Of a stretch of DNA of 64,000 bases, positions 46,138 to 57,748 are shown piece by piece. The stretch is from JAGWBD01 sp965220615. Lineage in GTDB: Bacteria; Chloroflexota; Anaerolineae; Aggregatilineales; Phototrophicaceae. The translations under genes and the position numbers were made by a program. The number at the start of each line of letters is the position of its first letter. Within the stretch, counting starts at the first letter, position 1. The notes under the pieces are model-generated. The model made no database searches and was not told where the DNA came from. It worked only from the letters and a program-made list of their open reading frames with translations. Location: NCBI GenBank assembly GCA_965220615.1, contig CBDCQL010000002.1, positions 1,426,001 to 1,490,000 on the forward strand, in the 5' to 3' direction.

Positions 46138-47445
46138 ATGAAAAAGTTGAGTGCCGTGATGCTGGGCGCCGGCAACCGCGGGTTGCTGTCCTATGGGCCC
46201 TATGCGCAGGCCCACCCTGATGAACTGGAGTTCGTGGCCGTTGCCGAGCCGCGTCAGGAACGGCGCGAGCGCTTCGCCAGGGAACACGGCATTCCACCGC
46301 AGCGCCAGTATGACTCATGGGAGTCCCTGCTCGCGGTAGGCAAGCTGGCCGACGTGCTCTTCAACTGCACCCAGGACCAGTTGCATACGGCCACGACCCT
46401 GGCTGCCCTGGAAGTCGGCTATGATATCCTGCTCGAGAAACCCATGGCGCACAACCTGCTCGACAACCTGCGTCTGGTGCAGGCAGCCGAGAAAAGGGGC
46501 AGGCTGCTGGCGACCTGTCACGTCCTGCGCTACACGGCCTTCTTCCAGACCCTGCGCGATGTCCTGCGTTCCGGACGCCTGGGGCGCATCATCAACGTCG
46601 ATCACCGCGAGAATCTGATTTTCTGGCACATGGCGCACAGTTTCGTGCGCGGCAACTGGCGCGCAGAAGAAAGTTCCGCCCCCATGTTGCTGGCCAAGTG
46701 TTGCCATGACCTCGATATCCTCGCCTGGTTGCTGGGCCGACGCTTCACGCGGGTCAGCTCTTTCGGCAGGCTGACCGCCTTCCGACCGGAACACGCCCCA
46801 CCGGATGCGCCCTTGCGCTGCACCGACGGCTGCCCGCACGCGGAAGACTGCAAGTTTTACGCGCCCCGCTTCTACGCCAAAGACGGCGACGGCTTCATGC
46901 TCAACGCCGTCGCCATGAATGCCGGCGCCGACGAACGCCTCGAGTTACTTGCCAGCACCAGTCCCTATGGCCGCTGCGTCTGGCACTGCGACAACACGGT
47001 CGTCGACCACCAGACGGTCGCTCTCGAAGCGGAAGACGGCACGACCGTGACGCTGATCATGCAGGGACACGGCTTCGAAGAGTGCCGCACCATGCGCTAC
47101 GACGGCACCCTGGGCACCCTGCAGGCGAGGCTGGGCGGCGCGGGCGGCAACAAGATCACCCTGCGCGACCACCTCAGCGGCAACAGCGAACACATCAAGG
47201 TGCAGGACGCGGCCAGCGGCCATGGCGGCGGCGACTTCGGCATTGTGGCCGCCTTTTTGCGCGCGGCCCGCGGCGCGCCGGACCGGGACCTGCCCACGGC
47301 CAGGGAGTCGCTCGAAAGCCATTTGCTGGCCTTCGCCGCCGAGGAAGCCCGCAACAGCCGCAAGGTCGTCAGGGTCGACCGATTTCGGCGCCGGGCGGAA
47401 AAGGCGCTGAAACGCCAGATGAAACATGAGGCAAGGAAGAAGTGA
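46138..47445 (+). CDS. Gfo/Idh/MocA family oxidoreductase with Cys motif
   Basis: A 435-aa member with VMLGAGNRGLLSYG (cofactor) and LLEKPMAHNL (EKP). A Cys-spaced segment RCTDGCPHAEDCKFYAPRFY lies in the substrate domain; similar Cys motifs occur in one subgroup, where their role is unclear (recollection). The C terminus is strongly basic. Start: ATG with GGAGA 5 bases upstream. It is only distantly similar to the tandem pair at 40.7-43.0 kb, and it is divergent from ftcD. Substrate unknown. Confidence 0.83.
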   Translation: MKKLSAVMLGAGNRGLLSYGPYAQAHPDELEFVAVAEPRQERRERFAREHGIPPQRQYDSWESLLAVGKLADVLFNCTQDQLHTATTLAALEVGYDILLEKPMAHNLLDNLRLVQAAEKRGRLLATCHVLRYTAFFQTLRDVLRSGRLGRIINVDHRENLIFWHMAHSFVRGNWRAEESSAPMLLAKCCHDLDILAWLLGRRFTRVSSFGRLTAFRPEHAPPDAPLRCTDGCPHAEDCKFYAPRFYAKDGDGFMLNAVAMNAGADERLELLASTSPYGRCVWHCDNTVVDHQTVALEAEDGTTVTLIMQGHGFEECRTMRYDGTLGTLQARLGGAGGNKITLRDHLSGNSEHIKVQDAASGHGGGDFGIVAAFLRAARGAPDRDLPTARESLESHLLAFAAEEARNSRKVVRVDRFRRRAEKALKRQMKHEARKK

Positions 47446-47453
47446 CGCGGCCG

Positions 47454-47483
47454 TCAGTCCGGGAGCAGGTCAATTTGGACTGA
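47454..47483. terminator. Weak hairpin between converging genes
   Basis: Inverted repeat TCAGTCC (47454-47460) and GGACTGA (47477-47483), 7 bp perfect, with a 16-base loop. It lies between the convergent oxidoreductase and SPT-like genes and has no T-run, so terminator function is only plausible by position. Confidence 0.3.
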
Positions 47484-47504
47484 AGTTCCCGGAAGCTGGC
47501 AGAT

Positions 47505-48722
47505 TCAGTTGGCGCCGGCCTTGACGGGCGCCGGAATGAAGTCAAGACGCTCGCCGACCTCGCGGAAAGCCCGTAGGGCCTGATCAAGATGCTCCCTGCG
47601 GTGGGTGGCGGTGTAACTGGTACGCAGCAATCCGGCTCCGGGTGGCGTGGCCGGCGGGACGACCGGGTTGGTGTAGACGCCCGCCTCGATCAGGGCGTGC
47701 CAGGCCAGTGCCACGCGAAAGTCCTCACCCAGGATGACCGGCACGATGGGCGTGTTGCTGGCGCCGGTGTTGTATCCCAGGGCCTTCAGTTGGTCCCGCA
47801 TGTAGTCCGCGTTCTGCCACAGGTTTGTGACGTGTTGCGGCTCGCTCTCCATGATGTCCAGCGCCTTGAGCACGGTCGCGACGTTGGGCGCCGGCAGCGC
47901 GGCAGAGAATATGAGCGAACGGGCGTGGTGCTGGATGAAATGTACGGCTTCGGCGCTGCCGGCAATGAACCCGCCGATGGACGCAAAGCTCTTGCTGAAG
48001 GTTCCCATGATCAGGTCGACCTCGTCAGTGAGGTCGAAGTGGGCCGCCGTGCCCCGGCCTCCCCCTGTCACGCCCATGCCATGGGCATCGTCGACCATGA
48101 TGCGCGCCTCGTGGCGCTTGCATATCTCGACGAGTTCCGGCAGTGGAGCAAGGTCGCCCATCATGCTGTAAACGCCGTCAACCACCACCAGTTTGCCGGC
48201 GTCCGCGGGCAGGCGCGACAGGACCCTGTCGAGGCTGCTCACGTCGTTGTGGAGGAAGCGCTTCATGTCGCCACGCGCCATGATGCAGCCGTCGACAATA
48301 CTGGCGTGGTCGTCCTTGTCGACGATGACGAAGTCGCCCTTGCCCACCATCGCCGAAATCGTGCCGACGTTGGTCTGGTATCCGGTGGGAAAGACGACCG
48401 CGGCTTCCTTGCCCACGAATTCGGCCAGGCGCCGGTCCAGTTCCAGATGCAGTTCCAACGTGCCGTTAAGGAAGCGCGAGCCGGTAACGCTGGTACCGTA
48501 ATGCCGCACGGCATCCAGCATCGCATCCCGCACCCGCGGGTCGGTCGTAAGGCCCAGATAGTTGTTCGAGCCCAGCATAATCACGTCGCGGCCTTCAATG
48601 GTCGCCGTCACGCCCTCGGACTGGCTCAGGGCGCGGAAGTAGGGGTAGATGCCGATAGACTGCGCTTCCCGCACGCGAATCATGTGGCTGTCGCTGGCGA
48701 TCTTGTCGTAAAGATCTGCCAT
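47505..48722 (-). CDS. Alpha-oxoamine synthase (serine palmitoyltransferase/glycine C-acetyltransferase-like)
   Basis: A 405-aa PLP enzyme of the alpha-oxoamine synthase family. Recognisable parts are GSNNYLGLTTDP, YGTSVTGSRFLNGTLELH, DKDDHASIVDG, VDDAHGMGVTG and the PLP Lys in GTFSKSFASIGGFIAG. The HHARSLIFSAALPAPNVA stretch is closer to bacterial SPT-like proteins than to BioF or Kbl (recollection of family patterns). SPT joins serine and an acyl-CoA to start sphingolipid synthesis; Kbl would make 2-amino-3-ketobutyrate. No threonine dehydrogenase or biotin gene is nearby, which leaves SPT-like as the preferred but unproven call. Confidence 0.72.
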   Translation of the reverse strand: MADLYDKIASDSHMIRVREAQSIGIYPYFRALSQSEGVTATIEGRDVIMLGSNNYLGLTTDPRVRDAMLDAVRHYGTSVTGSRFLNGTLELHLELDRRLAEFVGKEAAVVFPTGYQTNVGTISAMVGKGDFVIVDKDDHASIVDGCIMARGDMKRFLHNDVSSLDRVLSRLPADAGKLVVVDGVYSMMGDLAPLPELVEICKRHEARIMVDDAHGMGVTGGGRGTAAHFDLTDEVDLIMGTFSKSFASIGGFIAGSAEAVHFIQHHARSLIFSAALPAPNVATVLKALDIMESEPQHVTNLWQNADYMRDQLKALGYNTGASNTPIVPVILGEDFRVALAWHALIEAGVYTNPVVPPATPPGAGLLRTSYTATHRREHLDQALRAFREVGERLDFIPAPVKAGAN

Positions 48723-48848
48723 GATCGGACTCCTGTTCAGGGCCGATAGCCCCTGTTCGGGATCAAAACCCGCGTCACCTGGTGACGGCGTGATTATGCT
48801 GCAAATGTCGGGAATATGCCATAGAAGAACACCGGGGGGCGTCCGGCC

Positions 48849-48877
48849 TTGTCCCGCCAGGGGCGTGACGTTACAAT
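48849..48877 (+). promoter_or_regulatory. Promoter of the 87-aa membrane protein gene
   Basis: -35 TTGTCC (48849-48854), 17-base spacer, -10 TACAAT (48872-48877). A start near 48884 would leave a ~35-base leader with GGGAG 7 bases before the ATG at 48919. This is one of the better promoter matches in the window. Confidence 0.55.
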
Positions 48878-48918
48878 GTTGTCGTCATGGACGACTGGCG
48901 CAAACAGGGAGCAGTTGC

Positions 48919-49182
48919 ATGTCCTCGTTGACCATCAAGCGGATCATTGTCTGGGTCGTGTCGACGATTCTCGGGCTGCTCAGCGCCCTGCTGATCATCA
49001 CGGTCGGCTTTGCTATCCTGCCGTCGATCTTTTTGCCACCCATCATCACGCCGGTCAACTCGGAAGCCATCAGCATCTCGCGCTACGGCACCATTTACTT
49101 CGCCACCACCGCCCTGCCCCTCGGGCTGCTTTTTATGGTCTGGCTGGACCACTTTCTCGATACGCGCATCCTGCCGGATTAG
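48919..49182 (+). CDS. Small membrane protein, two predicted helices, unknown function
   Basis: An 87-aa protein. After a short basic start (MSSLTIKR) come two hydrophobic segments, roughly residues 9-41 (IIVWVVSTILGLLSALLIIT onward) and 57-75 (IYFATTALPLGLLFMVW), joined by a proline-rich loop ending near SEAISISRYGT. It has no signal cleavage site and no known domain that I recognise. A good promoter and GGGAG ribosome site support real expression. It converges on the polysaccharide deacetylase with a 7-base gap. Confidence 0.75.
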   Translation: MSSLTIKRIIVWVVSTILGLLSALLIITVGFAILPSIFLPPIITPVNSEAISISRYGTIYFATTALPLGLLFMVWLDHFLDTRILPD

Positions 49183-49189
49183 GAGTCGT

Positions 49190-50002
49190 TCAGGCGGCGC
49201 CCCGTTCTTCCAGCCAGTCCGCCCGCAGCAGGGCCCCGAAGTTTCGCAGCGTCAGGTCTCTGTTCACGCGCAATCGGGCCAGTTCGAATAGCCCCGTGCT
49301 GTCATGAAATACGCCGGCGCGGGTGCTGAGCGCCATTCGATAGCCGGCTTCGTCGGCCACCTGCCTGGCCAGAGCATCGTGTTTGCCAAAAGGCCAGGCG
49401 ATGAACCGGGGCGCCACACCCGTCCAGGCTTCCAGACTCTCGCGGCTGCCCAGCAACTCGAAGACCAGCAGGTCCCGGTCGATGCCGCTCAGGTCCCGGT
49501 GGGATCGACTGTGCGACTCAATGGCCATACCCTGGGCCGCCATGGCGACCAGTTGCTCGCGGTTCAGATGAAACGGGTCCCGTGCGTCTACCTTGTCGCT
49601 AATGATGAAAAAGGTGCCGCTGAACCCGGCCTCCAGCAACAGGGGCAGGACGACGCTGTAGTGGTCGACGTGGCCGTCATCAAAGGTCAGCATGACGGAT
49701 TTGGGCGGCAAGGGGTCGCCATCGTTCAGGGCGCGAAACAATTGATCAGGAGAGATGCTGCTGTAGCCGGCACCACGCAGCCAGGCCAGTTGATCCCGAA
49801 ACACTGCCGGGCGCACCGTCAGGCCGATACGCAGTGCGTCGGCATCCCGCGGCAAGGGAGAAACGTAGTGGTACATCAAAATGGGCACGCGAATGCGACG
49901 CAGCGTGCCGTCCTGTGCCACGGTCAGGGCAGTCAGTAGCAGCAGACACGACACAAGAGAAACGGAGAGGCCTTGTCGCAGGGAGTTCACAGATGGCTGC
50001 AC
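49190..50002 (-). CDS. Polysaccharide deacetylase family protein (CE4), exported
   Basis: A 270-aa protein with an N-terminal signal or anchor helix (about residues 8-29). The NodB domain follows: VPILMYHYVSP, the catalytic/metal motif LTFDDGHVDHY, the metal HxxxH in ESHSRSHRDLS, and the WPFGKHDALA motif. It would remove acetyl groups from an extracytoplasmic amino-sugar polymer such as peptidoglycan or exopolysaccharide. It stands alone, divergent from the HMG-CoA reductase gene. Confidence 0.88.
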   Translation of the reverse strand: MQPSVNSLRQGLSVSLVSCLLLLTALTVAQDGTLRRIRVPILMYHYVSPLPRDADALRIGLTVRPAVFRDQLAWLRGAGYSSISPDQLFRALNDGDPLPPKSVMLTFDDGHVDHYSVVLPLLLEAGFSGTFFIISDKVDARDPFHLNREQLVAMAAQGMAIESHSRSHRDLSGIDRDLLVFELLGSRESLEAWTGVAPRFIAWPFGKHDALARQVADEAGYRMALSTRAGVFHDSTGLFELARLRVNRDLTLRNFGALLRADWLEERGAA

Positions 50003-50068
50003 GTCAACCGGCTCAGGGTTCTCACAATAACGCGACTTTCAATCTGATAGCAAATGACAGCGCGCGCC

Positions 50069-50077
50069 TGCTACAGT
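50069..50077 (+). promoter_or_regulatory. Extended -10 immediately before HMG-CoA reductase (possible leaderless start)
   Basis: TGcTACAGT ends 7 bases before the ATG at 50085, so the transcript would begin at or next to the start codon. No Shine-Dalgarno sequence lies before this ATG and no -35 is evident. Confidence 0.4.
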
Positions 50078-50084
50078 CCCGGCA

Positions 50085-51386
<1,302 letters not shown>

Positions 51387-51400
51387 GCGAAAGGACGCGC

Positions 51401-52486
<1,086 letters not shown>

Positions 52487-52488
52487 AG

Positions 52489-53541
52489 ATGGACGCACTG
52501 AAGCTGGGAATCGTCAGTTTCGCCCACGGTCACGTCCGCGTCTACGCGGACGTCATGCGCGACTTTGAAGACGCACAAATCGTCGCCGCCTGGGACGACG
52601 ATGAAGCGCGCGGTCGTCAGTATTGTCAGGAGTTCGGCATCGACTACGTGCCCCGGCTGGAAGTCCTGCTGGCGCGGCGAGACCTGGATGCCGTCTTCAT
52701 CGCAAGCCCCACCAACCGGCATGCCGACCACTGTCTCGCCGCCGCCCACGCCGGGAAGAACATTCTGCTGCAAAAGCCGATGGCCCTCAGCCTGGAGGAC
52801 TGCGACGCCATCAGTGAGGCCGTGGCGACCGCCGGGGTGAAGTTCAGCCTCTGTTACCAAATGCGCGCCGATCCGGTCAACCAGCACATGAAAGCGCTGC
52901 TGGACGAGGGCGCCATCGGCAAGGTGGCCGTCCTGCGGCGACGACACGCCATCCCCCTCCTGCTCAGCCCGGACTTCGCCTGGCCCGACAACTGGCACAT
53001 TGATCCGGTGCAGAACATGGGCATGTTCATGGACGACGCCTCCCATGCCGCCGATTTTCTCTACTGGATGCTGGGCGCGCCGGTCAGCGTCATGGCCGAA
53101 ATCGACAATCTGGTCACGGATGTCGCGCCGGACGACAATGGCGTCGCCATCTACCGCTTCGCCGGGGGCGAGATCGGCATCCTGTTCAACAGTTCCACGA
53201 CCCTCGCGGCGGAGAACACCACCGAAATCTATGGCGATGCGGGCAGCATCATCCAGAACCACGGCGACGTCCCCTCGGCCAATGTCCCCCGCCTGCCCGG
53301 CGCGACGGCTCTGAAGGTCTGGCGTCAGGCGACCGGGGCCTGGGAGCAGCCGGAGTTCCCGCTGCGGCCGCACGGGGAACGCATCCGGGACGTGGCGCGA
53401 CCGCTCGTCGATTTCCTGCACGGACGCCGCGGCCCGCTGGCAACCGCCGGGGACGGCCGCGTTTGCATCGAAATGATCCTCGGGGCCTACGAATCGGCGC
53501 GGACCGGACGTCGCGTCCGGCTTGGCGCTCCGCAGCCATAA
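52489..53541 (+). CDS. Gfo/Idh/MocA family oxidoreductase
   Basis: A 350-aa oxidoreductase: LGIVSFAHGHVRVYADV (an unusual cofactor turn, SFAHGHV in place of GxGxxG), VFIASPTNRHADHC, LLQKPMALSLEDC (QKP in place of the usual EKP) and MGMFMDDASHAADFLYWML. It starts 2 bases after the HMG-CoA synthase stop, so it is almost certainly in that operon, although no sugar oxidoreductase step is known in mevalonate synthesis. The altered glycine loop raises the chance that NAD(P) binding differs. Substrate unknown. Confidence 0.82.
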   Translation: MDALKLGIVSFAHGHVRVYADVMRDFEDAQIVAAWDDDEARGRQYCQEFGIDYVPRLEVLLARRDLDAVFIASPTNRHADHCLAAAHAGKNILLQKPMALSLEDCDAISEAVATAGVKFSLCYQMRADPVNQHMKALLDEGAIGKVAVLRRRHAIPLLLSPDFAWPDNWHIDPVQNMGMFMDDASHAADFLYWMLGAPVSVMAEIDNLVTDVAPDDNGVAIYRFAGGEIGILFNSSTTLAAENTTEIYGDAGSIIQNHGDVPSANVPRLPGATALKVWRQATGAWEQPEFPLRPHGERIRDVARPLVDFLHGRRGPLATAGDGRVCIEMILGAYESARTGRRVRLGAPQP

Positions 53542-53574
53542 ACCAGGTCCCGCAGCATCGGCATTTGCCAGTCA

Positions 53575-53660
53575 TTGTCAGCAATTGACAGCAATTCAGC
53601 GCTGGACCGCCGACTCCTGACAGCAATCGACAGCGTTTCTGCCATGCCTGAAAGGTAATG
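53575..53660. repeat. Cluster of TGACAGCAAT-type repeats upstream of the DUF35 genes
   Basis: In the 178-base gap after the oxidoreductase lie TGTCAGCAAT (53576-53585) directly followed by TGACAGCAAT (53586-53595), and a third TGACAGCAAT at 53618-53627 followed by cGACAGC. The first two form a dyad TGTCA-gcaat-TGACA. A further TAATGACAGTCA lies near 53656. The spacing of about 32 bases between copies 2 and 3 (three helical turns) would suit cooperative binding by a regulator. No other use is evident. Confidence 0.4.
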
Positions 53661-53719
53661 ACAGTCACCCTGGTGCAGGATAGGGACAGATCGGCGGAAA
53701 ACGGAACGGAACAAAGTTC

Positions 53720-53887
53720 ATGCAAATTGCGGGGAACTGGCGTCTCAGGGAACAGCGTTACCGACTGCAGGGCTTCCGCCAGCGTGATGGCAAGATGGGC
53801 CTGCAGCGGCGCCGTCAGATCATGATCGCCCGTCAGGAGCCGATGCCGGCTCGTTCGCCCCAACACCAGCTTTTGGCGGCAGGATGA
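53720..53887 (+). CDS. N-terminal piece of a DUF35 protein with degenerate zinc ribbon (55 aa)
   Basis: A short frame whose start, MQIAGNWRLREQRYRLQG, matches the N-terminal helix of Zn-ribbon/OB-fold (DUF35) proteins. In normal members a ribbon of the form CxxCGxxxFPPRxxCPxC follows. Here the same span reads RQRDGKMGLQRRRQIMIA: the Gly and one Arg keep register but all four Cys positions are R, D, I and A. The frame then stops at a TGA that overlaps the ATG of the OB-fold part (ATGA). So the gene is either truly split into two coupled parts, or frameshifted by mutation or assembly error. Confidence 0.5.
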   Translation: MQIAGNWRLREQRYRLQGFRQRDGKMGLQRRRQIMIARQEPMPARSPQHQLLAAG

Positions 53888-54180
53888 TCCCCGGTCCCGC
53901 GCCGGATGCGGATCAGGTCCGCTTTGCCGGCACAGGCGAGATCTACAGTTTCACAACGCTGACCAGCCCACCCGCCGGATTCGAGGACCAGGCCCCCTAT
54001 ACGCTGGCGCTCGTTCGCCTGGACGAAGGCCCCCTGGTCACCGCGCAACTGACAGATTTGGTCGATACGCCGCGGATAGGTGACCGCGTCGAAATGGTGA
54101 CGCGTCGCCTCTACAGCGACGGCGACAGCGGCGCGATCATCTACGGCTACAAGTTCCGCCCCCTGTTGAATCACAAGTGA
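53884..54180 (+). CDS. DUF35 OB-fold domain protein (acyl-CoA-associated)
   Basis: A 98-aa OB-fold of the DUF35 family: FAGTGEIYSFTTLTSPPAGFE, then PYTLALVRLDEGPLVTAQLTD, GDRVEMVTRRLYSDGDSGAI and the closing IYGYKFRPLL. In archaea, DUF35 proteins bridge acetoacetyl-CoA thiolase and HMG-CoA synthase and channel the intermediate. The HMG-CoA synthase gene lies 1.4 kb upstream on the same strand, separated by one oxidoreductase gene. The zinc-ribbon part lies in a different frame just upstream (53720-53887). A hairpin follows the stop. Confidence 0.8.
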   Translation: MIPGPAPDADQVRFAGTGEIYSFTTLTSPPAGFEDQAPYTLALVRLDEGPLVTAQLTDLVDTPRIGDRVEMVTRRLYSDGDSGAIIYGYKFRPLLNHK

Positions 54181-54192
54181 TCTGACAAGCAA

Positions 54193-54224
54193 ACGGGCGA
54201 CCCTCTCTATCACGGGCCGCCCGT
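54193..54224. terminator. Bidirectional hairpin terminator between DUF35 and hppA
   Basis: Left arm ACGGGCGACCC (54193-54203), 10-base loop, right arm GGGCCGCCCGT (54214-54224): an 11-bp stem with one A-C mismatch. It lies midway between the converging DUF35 and hppA stops. There is no long T-run. Confidence 0.6.
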
Positions 54225-54247
54225 CGGTGTCCGGTTTCCTTGTCGCG

Positions 54248-56356
<2,109 letters not shown>

Positions 56357-56466
56357 AGATCGCCCCCTGCCTGTTTCTCTGCCTGACCGACGCGCATGGT
56401 AGCCGAAGCCAGGTCTGTTTACAATCCCGCTGCGGGGGTGGGCAGGAGCAGCAACACATCGACGGC

Positions 56467-56820
56467 ATGCACAAGCGACGGACCGGACTCCTGGGCGAAA
56501 CACTTGCCAGGCGTTACCTGCAGCGGCGTGGCTACGAAATTCTCGCCAGCAACTGGCGCTGCCCCCGCGGAGAACTGGATATCGTGGCCCGAATCGGCGG
56601 CAAACTGGTCTTTCTGGAGGTACGCAGCCGCCGCCAGTCGAATACGGCAGAGGCTTTCGCCAGTGTCACGGCCCGCAAGCGGGAGCGCCTGCTCGCAGCG
56701 ATCCACGAATGGCTGGAGGCCCACCAACAGCAAGATGCCACCTGGCAGGTGGACGTCATTGGCGTCGCCCTGGGCGCGCGCACGATAATCGATCACGTCG
56801 AAGATGCGCTGGACTGGTAA
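56467..56820 (+). CDS. yraN: YraN family (UPF0102) nuclease-fold protein
   Basis: A 117-aa protein with the restriction-endonuclease-like core of UPF0102: TGLLGETLARRYLQRRGYEIL, then NWRCPRGELDIVAR, the acidic positions E and D, and LVFLEVRSRRQ (the ExK-like strand, with Arg in place of Lys). The function is unproven, though it is often near rnh and dprA genes. The nearest AGGAG lies more than 15 bases upstream, so initiation may be weak. It overlaps the miaA start by 17 bases. Confidence 0.88.
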   Translation: MHKRRTGLLGETLARRYLQRRGYEILASNWRCPRGELDIVARIGGKLVFLEVRSRRQSNTAEAFASVTARKRERLLAAIHEWLEAHQQQDATWQVDVIGVALGARTIIDHVEDALDW

Positions 56821-57739
56821 AGCCCCGCTGCTCGTCATCCTTGGCGCCACGGCGACCGGCAAGACCGGGCTCGCGCTGAAACTGGCCGAGTGCCTCGATG
56901 GAGAGATCGTCGGCGCCGACAGCCGCCAGATCTACCGGGGCATGGACATCGGCACGGCCAAGCCGGATGCCGAACAGCGGGCGCGGGTCAGGCATCATCT
57001 GGTCGATATTGCCGATCCGGATGAGAATCCGGGCCTGGCGACCATCCAGGGCCTGGCCAACGCGGCCATCGCGGACATTCAGCGCCGCGGTCGCTTGCCC
57101 CTGCTGGTCGGGGGAACGGGCCAATACCTGAGCGCCATCGTCGATGGCTGGCGCATACCGGAAGTTCCGCCCAACGAGGTCCTGCGCGGCGAGCTTGAGG
57201 ACTACGCCCGCAGTCAGGGAAACAGGGCGCTGCACCGCCGGCTCGCCGAGGTCGATCCGGTCACGGCCGCAAGGACTCATCCCAACAATGTGCGGCGAGT
57301 CGTGCGTTCGCTGGAAGTCTGGCATGAAACCGGCCGGGCTATCAGCGAGCAGCAGCGGCGGCAGCCGCCGCCATGGAACGTCCTGCACCTCGGCCTGCAA
57401 CTGGAACGCAGTGCACTTTATGCGCGCGCCGACCAACGCCTTGAGGCCATGATGGAGGCCGGCTTCGTGGGCGAAGTGCGCGACCTGTTGCAGGCCGGAT
57501 ATTCACGCGACCTGCCGTCGATGAGTGGTCTGGGTTACCGGCAGCTGGCCGCGCATCTGCTGGATGGACTGCCGCTGCCGGAGGCCATTGCCGCGACAAA
57601 GATGGCGACGCATGACTTCATCCGGCGCCAGCTCACCTGGTTCCGCGGCCATCACGCGGATATTCGCTGGCTGGACGCCGACTCGGTGGACGCGGAGGCG
57701 CTGGCAGGGGAGCTGGGACGCTGGCTTGCGAAGACCTGA
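56804..57739 (+). CDS. miaA: tRNA dimethylallyltransferase MiaA
   Basis: A 311-aa enzyme that adds a dimethylallyl group to A37 of tRNAs reading UNN codons. The P-loop is VILGATATGKTGLALKLA, followed by VGADSRQIYRGMDIGTAKP (substrate DSxQ) and LLVGGTGQYLSAIVDG. THPNNVRRVVRSLEV and SGLGYRQLAAHL are also typical. Its isoprenoid donor comes from the same precursor pool that the HMGR/HMGS pair would feed. It starts within yraN, and converges on the amidohydrolase-CYTH gene with a 9-base gap containing a short inverted repeat CTGACA/TGTCAG. Confidence 0.94.
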   Translation: MRWTGKAPLLVILGATATGKTGLALKLAECLDGEIVGADSRQIYRGMDIGTAKPDAEQRARVRHHLVDIADPDENPGLATIQGLANAAIADIQRRGRLPLLVGGTGQYLSAIVDGWRIPEVPPNEVLRGELEDYARSQGNRALHRRLAEVDPVTAARTHPNNVRRVVRSLEVWHETGRAISEQQRRQPPPWNVLHLGLQLERSALYARADQRLEAMMEAGFVGEVRDLLQAGYSRDLPSMSGLGYRQLAAHLLDGLPLPEAIAATKMATHDFIRRQLTWFRGHHADIRWLDADSVDAEALAGELGRWLAKT

Positions 57740-57748
57740 CAATTCCTG

